The notes: a model not told the origin generated them from the letters alone. 64,000 nt of DNA from Varroa destructor (GCF_002443255.2 NW_019211455.1:38426051-38490050), one strand, 5' to 3'; counted from the first letter of the stretch, positions 50,030 to 61,326 are shown. Made by a program: numbers and translations.

Positions 50030-50083
50030 TAACGTTTAGCTGTGAAACAAGATTATAGAATCTTGTTTCACAGCTAAACGTTA
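50030..50083. repeat. Perfect inverted repeat, 25-bp arms, 4-nt loop
   Basis: Arms 50030-50054 and 50059-50083 are exact reverse complements (starting TAACGTTTAG), separated by ATAG. A perfect 25-bp stem is not expected by chance in 64 kb. It could be a small inverted duplication formed by template switching, a hairpin RNA, or a library or assembly artefact. A donor-like TCTTCAG|GTGAGG lies 14 bp upstream. Confidence 0.96.
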
Positions 50084-50572
50084 GATGTGGAAAAGGAGAA
50101 GCAACAGTAGCTTTGCAAAAGTGAGGTATAATTAGAAAGGCCATACGTTTTTACGTGAAGAAAAATAAGGAATTCGTTTCAGAACGATGGCGACGCTGAT
50201 TATTAGCGGTCGGTCAAGGAAGTGCCTTAAGTTAATCTGAGATTTCAAACAGTGGCTTAGATATAGCAGCGCACAGGGTCGAGTTAGATGTTCGGTAACG
50301 AGTTTCTGTCTTCGGAGGCGTACTTTACTTACGGTACACATAATATTGTTGGTATAAATTATCTAATCGACAACCATGTATGGCCTGGACAGCCATATAT
50401 AACACTTGTCACGAACGATATGTCGACAAAAAATTTATGACGAGGTGTTATTGCTCACATTAAAAGGTACTGCGCAAGCATACGTCGACCTATTTGTAAA
50501 TCATAAAATTTAGCGTTCTATGTTCCTCAGTCTAGATGCGCGTCGTAAGACAATCTATATTTGACAAAGAAA

Positions 50573-50815
50573 ATGGTAAAAAAAAAACCATGTTCGCGGA
50601 AGGAACACTGTGTCATTTATAAAGCACTTACGTTCCAGCAAAGATTATTTAGCTACTTTTTTGGGGCAAACACTTTGTTCGCTGGCTCTTCCCACCTCCT
50701 TTACTTAGTTACGTATTTTGAAAATTTACTCTTGATAGGGGGTATTAAAATCAGTTCCGTACTTATCAAGCGACTGAACGTAGTCTTTCCGCGGCCATCA
50801 TCTCCAACTGACTAA
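50573..50815 (+). CDS. 80-aa ATG ORF with hydrophobic middle, unrecognised
   Basis: AAAATGG start context. The ORF begins MVKKKPCSRKEHC (basic), then carries FSYFFGANTLFAGSS and LLYLVTYFENLLLIGGIKI (hydrophobic), and ends RPSSPTD. It could be a small membrane protein or a chance frame in AT-rich DNA. No neighbours support it. Confidence 0.15.
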   Translation: MVKKKPCSRKEHCVIYKALTFQQRLFSYFFGANTLFAGSSHLLYLVTYFENLLLIGGIKISSVLIKRLNVVFPRPSSPTD

Positions 50816-50819
50816 GTAG

Positions 50820-52514
50820 CAGTAGCACACAGATAGCAGTATATAGCGTTTAAGCGGCTTTCTTTTTTCGCTTTCGACGTGTTGCAAATTATACGGTGAA
50901 CGAAATATTACCACTAGTTCAGGTTACAGGGATGGATATTCCAGGTGTATATTCTACGTTTTTTTTTACTTGCTCTTTGCCGAAATTACGTCAATTCGAA
51001 CGATACGATTTACATAATTGAAAAGTAATTTAGTACTGATAACGTGGCTAACTATAGCTTGACATCGGTTCGCTATGTTTCAACGTGACACTAGGTCATG
51101 TTGAAACTTTGCATATCCCGCTCGAATCGGAGCGACTGTACTCGACGTTAAATACCGTTTGCCGCAAAGAGCAGTCAAGGCGAACTCGAGGCGGAGAAAG
51201 CCTTTTGTTATAGAAAACATTGTGGAAACTTTTGCGATAGATACCTTCCGGGATAGGAGAATAACGCAAAAACTGCAATATTTGTCCAACTATCTTAGAT
51301 GCATGGGTTGAGGACCGGTTGGAAAGACGAATTAGAAGAATTGGGATGGTTTTGTTTGCCACCTAGCCCTCTCCTGTGGCATCAGACAAACTATTGTTAG
51401 GGACAGGGCAAGTGACAAACGTAAATTCTAGTAATGTTGTCTTCCTATCACACTATCAATCTACGAGTCATTTCTGACCGTTTCGACTGCCGTTATAATC
51501 GGCTGGTGCCCAGTGGTCTTTTGCTCGACGCTATTCACATAAATGTGTTCAAATAGACCATCTATAAAAAAGCAAAATCGCAAGCAGCTGATAGGAACAG
51601 CAGCAGCAATTGTTGTTGTGGCTGTCGTCGGAAGGAAAAAGCCATGGTAGCTATTGGTCTTGCTCTTTTCTGATATTGCTACAAAATGTTAGCACCACTT
51701 CTGCTTGTACTGGCTTTCTATAGAAAAGCGGCTAAGCGGCTCTTCGGGCTCACTACAGGGGATTTCGTACCGTGCGTCAAGTCATGAAGGAGGAGGGCTC
51801 AAGCGATGAGCACTGGTGCAGGGGAATAAAGTAGGGAATTGTGAGCGAGTTTGCTTGCTTTCTTGCCTACATCGAGGGATCCAGCGACGACACAGTATGA
51901 CAGTGGCCGCCGCCATACCACAGCCGTCGTTGGCGGCAGTGACGGCAAGCAGGGCAATGGTAGGGGCGTCGTTCGCTATATGCTAATACATAAAAAGCAA
52001 TTTAGTCGGGGCCTTCCAAGCGGAAAATCTTATAGCGAAGCCGCGCGTACACAGACAACACACGCACGCATATACATATAGTCACAAGCGCAGACACTAT
52101 GGGCAACGGTACACGAAAAAAGTAACGCCGCTGCTGCTGCTGTTGTTGTTGTTGTTTCCTTACTTCCTTTCCCGAGTTGGGTCTACATCACGAGGCCGAA
52201 TCATCTAAGTTAGGCAGCAGTATCAGTGCGGTCATTTTCCTTTCGTCTCAGTAGCCATTGCCCCTAAGAAGCCACAGCAACCGTAGAGACAGTAGCAGTA
52301 GCTGCCCAAACGGCGCGTCAACTAGGGCTTTGGGTGGGACAGTGGGTCGTGTCGCTATAGGCGATACCATCACTTACTTAACCCATAACAGGAGCCCGAC
52401 TAAGCCCCAATTTGGCCCGGCTAAGTCCGTATTTTCTCTTTACGCAATATAGGCGTCATGAATAATACGCACAAACGGCGATACTGATAAAACGCCGTGT
52501 GTTTTTCCATATAG
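50820..52514. other. No confidently supported gene
   Basis: AT-rich to about 51580, then GC-richer with CAG/CTG-type repeats (51595-51610 and 52130-52156). Frames at 51851-52081 and 52258-52452 have no start or splice support. Confidence 0.4.
52130..52156. repeat. (CTG)n-(TTG)n microsatellite
   Basis: Four CTG units followed by about five TTG units. Confidence 0.92.
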
Positions 52515-52566
52515 GCCAGTAAACCTGAAAATGAAAAATAAATTCTATCAGCTTCTCAACGCGGAC
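52515..52566 (+). CDS. Candidate exon before a short intron
   Basis: Acceptor GTGTGTTTTTCCATATAG and canonical donor GGAC|GTGAGTACG. Only one frame is open across the whole segment: one base then PVNLKMKNKFYQLLNAD, ending phase 0. That end phase matches the start phase of the candidate exon at 56918. An alternative is that MKNKFYQLLNAD is a first coding exon. The next good acceptor is only 85 bp downstream (52651), but the exon there is closed in phase 0, so the two cannot be joined as they stand. Confidence 0.25.
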
Positions 52567-52651
52567 GTGAGTACGTGTCGCTTTCAGTATCCAGCTGTTG
52601 ATAGTTAACTTTAAAACTGCTTTAACATACATGTATCTTCTCCCCTCACAG

Positions 52652-52776
52652 GTGCAAGCTATCCAGCCTTGCTGAAAAACGACTACTCAAAAACCATCAT
52701 GTCGTCTTTCGACATAAAATCAGTAGCATTTAAGGCTGCACGTAAATTTAGCTCTCGTATGTTCAAAAGCATCTGA
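52652..52776 (+). CDS. Candidate exon after an excellent acceptor
   Basis: Acceptor ATGTATCTTCTCCCCTCACAG lies 85 bp after the GTGAGT at 52567, a typical short intron length. Two frames are open: phase 1 reads ASYPALLKNDYSKTIMSSFD then IKSVAFKAARKFSSRMFKSI to a TGA, and phase 2 reads CKLSSLAEKRLLKNHHVVFR. Frame 0 closes after seven codons. Product unknown. Confidence 0.22.
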
Positions 52777-52779
52777 GTA

Positions 52780-53694
52780 TAGCTGATCGTGATTTTATCT
52801 TGCACTACATTGTCATGTGTGAAGTCATAAAAAAACTATAAAAGCACGGTCACTGGAAAATCGTACTCAAACATAAGGCAAACAAAAGCTAAACATAAGG
52901 CAAATATACTGCGGTTAATTGATCATCTTACACGTACGAAATATCAGTACATATCTTTTCACCATCGAGGCTTTTATGGGAGATGTGCGCTTGTGCTTGT
53001 CCGAAAATGTTTCGCTTGTTTGCCTGTGATTCGTCGGTGCTCCCAAAACTATCGGTAATAGAACGAACAAAGACCATTTAGCTAAGAGCTCTTGTTGGCA
53101 TCCTTGCTTCGAAGAGATGCATTAGCGATGTTCGATGAGCTGCTGCTGCTACTACTGCTATTTCTGCTATCCGATTAGCAAAGCTTCCACCGCCACTACG
53201 TAAGTGTAACAGTAACAATAACACAACACAAAAAGCGCCATCCCCAATATAATAAGAACACTGAGGCCGTTCGCTGTATCCTTAATCGACCTTGGAGTCT
53301 GATGGGATAACGAAGGTCGAGTGTGATCTCGACTATGCTATCACAGGGCCTCGTCCACTGCTAGGCATGAGCAAAGATTCTTTGTATGGCAGAGGAATCT
53401 AGCGTGAAAAGCGGCGTGGCGGCGTTCCTGCCGTCCGTCACGGGGCCCGTAGATCGGGGAGGAATGAGTTGGGGGCAAACGATGAGGGTTTTCGGAGCTG
53501 AGCACTAAAGGGGTGACTTGAGGGTATGAGGTAGCCATCGTCCACCATCTCTTTGCCTTCGTGTCCTATCGTAAGGGTGAACGTCGTGGCCCAGTGAGAG
53601 CAAACTACTACTGATGTTGTCCTTGATGACGGAAGGAAACCCGGATACTTTGCACCCGGAGCTGTTACTACTGCTGTTGCTGCTGCCGCCGCCG
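52780..53694. other. AT-rich then GC-rich; possible minus-strand coding continuation
   Basis: From about 53100 GC rises, with CTG/CTA triplets at 53140-53160. On the minus strand 53438-53698 is open for 86 codons (ATAVVTAPGAKYPGFLPSS, ATTFTLTIGHEGKEMVDDGY) in the frame one base off the exon at 53695-53915, overlapping its stop by four bases. Confidence 0.35.
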
Positions 53695-53915
53695 TCACTT
53701 GCCGAAAGCTGCTATTGAAGGAGAAATGGGGAAAGCAGCATTTAGTACGTCAGCTGCATTGAGATGGACCATTGTGTCTTCTTCTCCATAGCGAAGTGGA
53801 GCCCAATGGACGAGTTTACCGCTCGATAGCGCCCACTCGATGTTGATGCGTCGAAAAGATTTCCGCGCGCTGAACAAGTCTTTACTCGTCCAACTGATTG
53901 CTGCCGCTATTGTGC
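53695..53915 (-). CDS. Candidate exon 2 of a minus-strand two-exon model
   Basis: Follows a 64-bp candidate intron (53916-53979, GTAAGT...CCTTGAAAG, with a TTTTTAAC that could serve as branch site). The reading phase carried over from exon 1 continues into an open frame: TIAAAISWTSKDLFSARK, FRRINIEWALSSGKLVHWAP, YGEEDTMVHLNAADVLNAAF, then PSIAAFGK and TGA. The sequence is rich in Trp and balanced in charge, unlike a random AT-rich frame. The stop falls inside GGCAA|GTGACGG, which could instead be a donor. The plus strand (53840-54097) is also open, so strand is probable, not certain. No domain recognised. Confidence 0.33.
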
Positions 53916-53979
53916 CTTTCAAGGAAATGTTTGTCCAAATCGTGTTAAAAATAGATCAACGTAATGGCGTCCCACTTAC

Positions 53980-54280
53980 GTTTTTCGACTTTAGAGCTGA
54001 AAGTCAAGCAGCCATCGGTCCAGAAAATAAAGGAAGACCACCCAATAGTCGGATAACGGACAAGTTTAGAAGAAAAAAATTGAATCTCTTTCTGTAGTGC
54101 CAACTGGCACTTGTGGTCGACACCCACAGATATATAACACCACTCACTGCAGCAGAATGACGTAATAATTCTAAAATTTGGGCTTCCCGTGGTCGAACGC
54201 TGCATGGGACCGTCGTATGGGGCCTCACAAGTCAAAACCATTTTAAGTCCACGGAACGCATAACAAGTGAAGTTTCGTAG
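53980..54280 (-). CDS. Candidate exon 1 of a minus-strand two-exon model
   Basis: Acceptor ATAGTTTCTTTTCCAAAG precedes 100 open codons and one base, ending at a canonical donor AAAAAC|GTAAGT. It reads LRNFTCYAFRGLKMVLTCEA, SPNFRIITSFCCSEWCYISV, VDHKCQLALQKEIQFFSSKL and GWSSFIFWTDGCLTFSSKVE. An ATG with strong context (AAAATGG) at 54241 is an alternative start that would make this a first exon. Several cysteines suggest an extracellular or lumenal protein. A second minus frame over 54004-54228 is also open and hydrophobic. No family recognised. Confidence 0.33.
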
Positions 54281-56536
54281 CTTTGGAAAAGAAACTATTT
54301 AATGAGCAGTACAATTTTACGAAAAAGCTTTAAACCTAAAAATTTGCATCTAACGGTATATACCTCCACGCCTATCGGATCTGTGACTGACGTATGTTAG
54401 CCTTATAGCCTGCTCACGCTGTATGGCCATAACAGCTGAACTTTTTAATCGCAAGAAGTTGGGGCGGCTTTCACGACAGTTAACCTACTAAGAAGGCGCG
54501 GCGCAGGCTGACGTAGTTTGACGATATTCAGAAGCGGGCTGTGCGAATGCATTACGTACGTAGCCTCCACGGATCATCGTCACCCAGCAGTTCACGGGAG
54601 TTGGCGCAAGCAATAACGACTAGATGAAACGGAGCTTGCTTCACTGAAAAGAAAATCATGAAAACTGAACAATAATTTTAGCAGTGCTAGCGGCAAGTCA
54701 ACGTCAAAAAACAAGCCGAAAGCCAACTAACTCAGAAATGAAGCTGAAAGCATAACGAAAAACGGTCAGAGAGTTCGGCAAATCCAAAAGGCAAATGGGT
54801 GTACATACATGCGATGCGCATACAATGACGGAGGCCAATAGAAAGAAGGAGACAAAAGACTTTGATGATTCATTCATTGTTTGCTGTCCTTTTTGTAACG
54901 AGCTTGACCCGACTACCTCCTTCCCCCTTCATAGCACAAGCAGCAATATCCACCCACTGTTTAGGACGTTTTACTAACGTTTTTTCCTACATAAAAAAAA
55001 TCTGGCCTGAAATATTAGGGCACTAGAGAAACTGAACTCAAATCAGCTGCACTTTATACAGCGCTTCCACATGTTAGTCTTTGTCGGCTTCTCGGATACA
55101 TCGGAAAGAAAAAAGGGAAAGAAAGAAGCATAACTAGACAGTCAGTTACTAATAGGACGGGCGAATAGTGGAGAATTGATGTCGGAGCCACAAACATCGA
55201 TTAGGCTTCAATAGAATAATCATAAAGGACAAAATCGATTTATATGGTTCAGCTATAAAGTGAAAGAGGCGGGATCAATAAACCATAGTGTTACTTCCAT
55301 TCAATGGTAGCGATGATAGTTACTGTGCCGAACACGCTTTTTGTCCAACGAATGAAGTCTTCCATTACGAAAATTTCTCCATTTTATACAAAGACGACGG
55401 AGGAGACTCTCTTCAGAGACGGCAGAAAAGTATTTGGACTTCACGAACGTAAACGTATGTTTTAATGCATGCATTTTCACTTGTTTGCACCAGACGACAG
55501 GAAGGCCATTTACTAATATTAAACATGAATATTAGATATTAAATAAACGCCTCACAAACATAGATTATGCGTATTTCGGGCGAGTGTAAACCTCGCAATA
55601 GATTCACTCGTTAAGCGTTACACGTCCTTGACTAGGTTATTCGCAAGAGAGGTGCTATCATTGTGTCTTCTTTTTTCTGCTTATATATATATATATATAT
55701 ATTTCTGCTTCTGGAAATCTTACTAGACATCGTGACATTTCGAAAATAAAAATGAGATAAACGTAACTTCACCAACGAATTTAATCGAAACGCTGTTTTG
55801 ACATGAACATGTACATCCTGGTTTTGAACTAGAAGCCATTTATGTCCAGATCGCTATCAGTTCGAGATTCGCTCCGTATTTTCACCCACTGCTTTGTGGG
55901 GTATTTTGCTTGATACGCAGGGTCGGTCACGGTAATCCCGACGTCACTGTGTTTCCGCTCTAGTAAAACGATCCTTTTTTACGCATTATCTACAATGTTT
56001 TGTCATAAGTATTGACAGTACATTTAGCTACCGCCTTTTCTATATATTTTTCTATAGTTTTATATGTTGGCATTGGTTGGACCGCATTGTTTGAGCAAAT
56101 AATCTAGCCATATAAACATCTGCTGATGATCAACATCGTCCATTAATAAAAGGAAAAAGAGGGCAACAGGGAGATGACCGATTTAGGACAAAGTAGTTCA
56201 TCCGACCACGAACGAAGGAGTCTGATCAGATCATGGTAGTGCGCCAACTTTGTCCTGTAGCAATCGTCAACTAGCGGACATCATAGCTGTGATGCTGTAG
56301 CCTGCACTAATGTAAACCTTGCGCCACTTACGTACAAACATGTTGGAAAGGTTGCTACTTCCATGATATCGAGGTTTTCCGCTTCTCGTTACTGTTATAA
56401 TTTTGACGTACTTAAGCTATTTGCTGCTATGAAAGTAAATTACTTTTTGTCCTTGTCTAGCAAGTATGAATATGTGCTTACATGTTCGTCAGACTTCGTA
56501 AAAGCAGAATCTAATTAACAAAAAAACATCACTTAC
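54281..56536. other. No supported gene
   Basis: AT-rich; a perfect TA run at 55682-55702. No convincing exon. Confidence 0.5.
55682..55702. repeat. (TA)10 microsatellite
   Basis: About ten perfect TA units. Confidence 0.95.
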
Positions 56537-56713
56537 GATTATATAACTAACTATCAGTAGTACTGAATGCAAAACGTGCTTCGTAATTTCGGTTAGTACG
56601 ACTGCTTTATGGCATTGCAGGTCGGGGCTTTCGAGGTAGAGCCCAACGGTATAAGCAACTTCTGCTTGAGCATCTGGTAGGTCTCGCGTGGATCCGACTG
56701 GGCCTCCATTCAT
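56537..56713 (-). CDS. Candidate 5' coding exon, unrecognised
   Basis: A minus-strand ATG opens 59 codons ending exactly at a GTAAGT donor in phase 0: MNGGPVGSTRDLPDAQAEVA, YTVGLYLESPDLQCHKAVVL and TKHVLHSVLLIVSYII. An in-frame TAA sits nine bases before the ATG, fitting a first exon. Start context is mediocre. It lies only 205 bp from the plus-strand exon at 56918, in divergent orientation. Confidence 0.2.
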
Positions 56714-56917
56714 TCGAGTTTACTCCCTACCGATACTGATTAAATGTCATTTAGACAACTGATTACGGTAACAAACAAGTCTTATATGGGACCGGAATCC
56801 AATTATTTTCGACAACGAAAATCAATATAAATTGTAAAGGGTTTTTTTCATGTGACTCACACGCTGCCACACAAGTCTGTTCTCTTTAACCTAACCGACT
56901 TAAATAGCACTTTATAG

Positions 56918-57080
56918 GCTGATGAGTATTTCCATCTCTTCATCAAGGACAGACAGAAAAAGCGTACAACTGCGTTGGTATCCCGGGCTTACTGCTTTTG
57001 TGATGCTGTTCCACTCCACAGTTACGAAAGATATAAGTTTGCCAGGGGCTACATGGCCAACGTCCATAATACATCAACAA
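56918..57080 (+). CDS. Exon A of a five-exon plus-strand gene model
   Basis: Acceptor CGACTTAAATAGCACTTTATAG, canonical donor ACATCAACAA|GTAAGT. The phase 0 frame gives ADEYFHLFIKDRQKKR, TTALVSRAYCFCDAVPLH and SYERYKFARGYMANVHNTST and ends with one base. A second frame is also open, but this one has the more protein-like composition (aromatic and charged residues spread evenly). It joins in phase to 57941. Upstream exons are needed; the candidate at 52515-52566 ends in the right phase. No domain recognised. Confidence 0.35.
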
Positions 57081-57940
57081 GTAAGTTACACTATAACGGT
57101 TATTTTTTATTTTTCCTACCATCTCTCTCTCGATTTCTAATACGTTGCCTGACCGTGAACCTTTTCTATATATTAATGGCACTCGTTGACTTGATTCAAT
57201 TATTTAGGGGTGTAGACGTCCTATACAGTCCTTTTAGAAATTTCATATTCTTTATTGAATAACTTACATTCCGTTTGAGGACACGTTTGGAGTCACTGTA
57301 AATACACCTAGACAATTATTTTCATTTCCATAATGTACCTGACCCCTCTATGCAAACAGAATTTCAAACGTATATTCTTAAGTTTATGATCTCTTAAAAC
57401 CTACAAAGCATTGGTAGGTAAGGCGTTTACATCCTAATCATGATAAGAGGAACACAGATACTTGAAGAGCGTTTCCTTTTAGGATTCGTTTATTAAGTAT
57501 AGGTTTGTCGAATCCACCATCCTGCTATAGATTCTTCTGAACGTTTAAAGTATTTAAAAACTAGGAAATGGTACTTTTAGAATAGAACACCCTTTAGTAA
57601 CTGAGTAGCCATTGTACATGAGGAAACAATTTTTAATATCGTTGATATACGAGTAGCGTTCCTTATTCACACAGGATGTGTCATTAGCGGGACTACAAGC
57701 GTGACCGTTTTCAGCCAGAGGCTTGGTCATAACATAATAATCAAGCTTATAAACTTCTGCGATTCGTGGTTGTACGGATCCAGTAAACTCTGCATCACCT
57801 AGTTCATCACCTACATACAAACTGGCTGGTTTTGTAGAAGTCGATCGATGATCCTTCCTATATTTTGATACGGGTGACTCAAAAGTGCCTTATCAGCAGT
57901 ATCCTTAAAAAGGTAGCAGATTCATTGATTTATTTTTCAG

Positions 57941-58011
57941 CAACGACCATAGCTCCGGTTAAATTACACCTGGTTTCAATAATAATCCCTTACTGGTTAG
58001 CTTATTATAAG
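57941..58011 (+). CDS. Exon B of the five-exon model
   Basis: Acceptor ATTGATTTATTTTTCAG, donor TATAAG|GTATTT. The frame starting with two bases is the only one open throughout: TTIAPVKLHLVSIIIPYWLA then YYK, ending phase 0. The segment LVSIIIPYWLAYY is hydrophobic and could be membrane-embedded. The preceding intron is 860 bp. Confidence 0.32.
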
Positions 58012-58536
58012 GTATTTAAATAGAATGTAAACAATCAATAGACATAAGAATACAATCTCCGAGATGACGCAAAGCTCATGATGAGCTTCCATTATATAAT
58101 TGGCCAGAACTAATATATTCACAAGCGGCAGGGGCTACTTGTTGGTCGGCCTAAAATGCAACGCACTTAGCAGAAAAACGTACGTGCTTATGTGACGGCT
58201 GTGTTTTTATTCGGCTATCTGTTGATTTGTGAAATACTCCTTGAGTAAAATTTAGTTTCGGTGTTGTTACCGCTCTCTTTACGACAGAACCATTAGTCCT
58301 TTACTCGTTTGTCTGCTTTAATTTCCACGGTCTGTTCTGCACTGTCTATCTCTGCACAGCTATCGGCACGCGTAAATACATACTCTTATTTTTAGCGAAA
58401 CCAATTCTATTCGCAGTTACCTTGCGCCACTCCAGCATCACAACGGATTAGCGTTTCTGTTTTTGTAACTGTAAGGCTACGTACTTGTAGTTACTAAGCT
58501 TTTAATTATCGACACTTGGCACGATCGACGTCTCAG

Positions 58537-58805
58537 TACTTTCAACTTAACGCGCTTGGTAAACAACTTAATAATCTAGGGAAGATTCCCGCTGTACAGT
58601 CTCCTAGATGTGTGTTTTTCTCACTCGCAGCGATCGTTTTTGGAGCGATCGTTGCCGTCCATATAGTGTCTATGCGTCGAATGCTCAGGCTGTTTCAGCG
58701 CTCTCAACAAATGTACACGCTTACCCTCATATCTGGCGGATTCTGTTCTAAAGCTTTTGAACGGAATATCGTTGCTTTGTTCGGTACACGTTGGCGGTCA
58801 CAGCG
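58537..58805 (+). CDS. Exon C of the five-exon model, contains a membrane segment
   Basis: Acceptor GATCGACGTCTCAG (weak pyrimidine tract), donor CAGCG|GTAGAC. The phase 0 frame is open for 89 codons plus two bases: YFQLNALGKQLNNLGKIPAV, then a clear membrane helix FFSLAAIVFGAIVAVHIVSM, then a basic flank RRMLRLFQRSQQMY, then LISGGFCSKAFERNIVALF. GC content is raised relative to the flanks. The basic flank after the helix suggests a cytosolic C-terminal side. No transporter or receptor family could be named; the arthropod chemoreceptor signature near the last helix was looked for and not found. Confidence 0.38.
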
Positions 58806-59201
58806 GTAGACGAGACAAGAGACGCCTTGTTTCGCATTGTGCCACTTACATAGTTGTCAATATTTGAATCAATATCTTAGATCCGATTTTACATATTGGA
58901 CTGTTCCGCTTGCTATGTTGTTGTGCTACAATCAACGTAGTAAAATAGCATAAACACAGTGCTTATGAGCTCTAACAGGAGGGAGGATGTACATAAATCA
59001 TTATATAGCATCATAGTTAGCTTCGTCCATAGCCTTCCTTTTTCAGCCATGTTTTTTCTACTTAAAATTTTATACTCTTCGCAATGCATCCGATTAAGGT
59101 TCTGCAAGTTTAATCTTGTTTAAATGTTTTGTGTTTCACCCTCCCAAAACGAGTCTATTTTTCGGTGTATCCTTTACGGCAGCAGTGTACGAAAACTAGC
59201 G

Positions 59202-59222
59202 TTTTTTTTTTTTTTTTTTTTT
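59202..59222 (+). repeat. Poly-T tract, 21 T
   Basis: Uninterrupted run of 21 T within the intron between exons C and D. Confidence 0.97.
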
Positions 59223-60923
59223 AAATTAACTGATGCGTCAGTTACCTTTGTCACGTGCGCTGGCGATAATCGACCCGACACCGTATAAAAAATGATACCT
59301 TGCGTTTATTTCTATCACACGCGCGTATGTTCACTTAATTATATTAAGTTAGTGTTCAACTGAATATATTCACCCTCAGTTTTATTTTTTCTTAGTCTAT
59401 TCATTTTTGGTTCAGCAATTAGCTAAGTGTTAGTTATATGTGTAGCGTGCCTGAAAGCCCTCGGTAGCTTCAGGAACTCCCTGCTAAATTGTTTTTACTT
59501 CAAATTAACCCCGCTAAACTTGCATTAAACTCACGGTCTACTAAATATAGAAAGAAGCCAATTCAATTAACAGCTATCTATATTAGCAGAGAGGCTATTT
59601 ACCTTTCATCCTGATTAACTACTAGCTGTTCATCCGATACACATGTTAAATAAGTACGTGATTTTTTTAATTGCAACTTTCAACCCAATGGAATATGGTA
59701 TATAAATTGAAATGGTTCACGCCCAACGTTTAAGAAATGCACCCAATTAAACTGCGCCACAATTACTGCGCAAATTGTCACTAAAAAAAAACTTCTTCTT
59801 TCTAAAATTTTACCCTATCTAGCTACTTGCTTCTCCGCTACATAGCAGTACGCCCAGACGTTTTCGTCAGTGTTATTCTTCAGGTTACTAGCCCAAATAT
59901 GTACGAATAACATAAACATACTTACTTAATACTTGCCCTGGGAGTTTTTAGATCGAGTAGAAAATGCAATTTGGGCGTACGTCACGAAATACATGAAAAA
60001 AATACTGCCGGGGCCTCAACAAAAGTCAATGCTCTCTGCTAACATCGCGTCTTCAGGTTGGTTGTACACCCACTCCATAGTATTTGTAACGCACGAACGC
60101 GTACCCAAATTAAGTTTGCACACGGTCAACTCTCGAGCGAACGACGACAGTTGAACGTTCCGCCAATTACAATGGCCAATGGATACCTTTCAATACAGTA
60201 CTGCACTGTGTTGAAATGTCTCCATCAATATATCACTTATAATTAATAATAACAACAAAGGAGAACAATGTGTATATATAAATGTGCAAGTTCATTTGAC
60301 TGCATTGATATAGCAACTATGGTAATGGCAAGTCCGTGTTTAAACCCACTATGCTATCTCTTATTACGTTAAAGCATTTGTAAATTGCACTCTAGCTTCG
60401 TGTCAATAACAACGAGTCTAACTTCTGACCGATTTCTAGGAATTAAAGCAAGCGGCCGGTGTTTGTAACTTCGCCAAGTTGCCACTTGTATGGAAGAAAA
60501 GCATATGCTGCCAGAAAAAGTTCAGGAGAGCGCTTTTCGTTAAATTGCAAAGTATAGGATTACATTATTTAGAGTGCCCGACAACTTTCAGCTCCGCAGG
60601 TTCCATCGACGGAAATGCGAGCGTTTGACTTATGGGATATCCGCATAACCCTTATCTTGCTCTATGCTATAGAAGAGCAAAGCTTCAACCTTAGATTGTC
60701 TTATCTTAAGTCATAAATTTCATTGCTGAAAAATCAGTAGTCTCGTTACTATTGGTTAATCTCGATGCGTGGTTTTGACCCACTCCAACATACAAGGTTG
60801 TCTTTTTATCACATCAAATCAAATCGATACATTATAAACTGAAGAACTATATTTTTGGCTTTTTTTTCTTAATTGTGTTTCGTGCGTAGCATACATTTTC
60901 TACTTTGCTTCGAATGTGCACAG

Positions 60924-61007
60924 ATATATAATCTGCATTGTCGACAAAGATGATACCTCAGTTAAGTCCTTCTTCATGCCTCATCCAAATTCGGGTAAAC
61001 CAATAAA
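60924..61007 (+). CDS. Exon D of the five-exon model
   Basis: Acceptor TTTTCTACTTTGCTTCGAATGTGCACAG, donor-like ATAAA|GTATCT. The phase 2/2 frame reads YIICIVDKDDTSVKSFFM then PHPNSGKPI. The frame remains open well beyond (KYLLLEVLPLQLPLYLAAH...), so the true 3' end could be further right. The preceding intron is about 2.1 kb. Confidence 0.3.
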
Positions 61008-61215
61008 GTATCTACTTCTTGAAGTCCTACCACTTCAACTTCCACTGTACCTAGCTGCACATATGCAAGCCGTCTTCCTCTTCAAATTTAAACAGTCCAT
61101 TACTTCAACATACATTACCGCCCATGCGGGCAATGTAATTATTCCATGTTGCTGTTGTACAACCCATGCAGTCGAGACGTCATGTACCTTCACAGTGTCT
61201 TTCCATTTTTATTCC

Positions 61216-61231
61216 TTTTTTTTTTTTTTTT
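61216..61231 (+). repeat. Poly-T tract, 16 T
   Basis: Forms the polypyrimidine tract of the acceptor at 61246-61247. Confidence 0.95.
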
Positions 61232-61247
61232 CTATTCTATTCTACAG

Positions 61248-61326
61248 CCTTACAACGTTGGCCCAGAATGCGGTCGTATTCACGAAACTGAAAATACTTC
61301 ATAGAATACTCCGTAACATTGTTTGA
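61248..61326 (+). CDS. Exon E, terminal, of the five-exon model
   Basis: Preceded by one of the strongest polypyrimidine tracts in the window (16 T, then CTATTCTATTCTACAG). One base plus 25 codons to TGA: LTTLAQNAVVFTKLKILH then RILRNIV. Its phase fits exon D. No AATAAA lies within the next 150 bp; a GATAAA at about 61443 is the closest variant. Confidence 0.32.
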
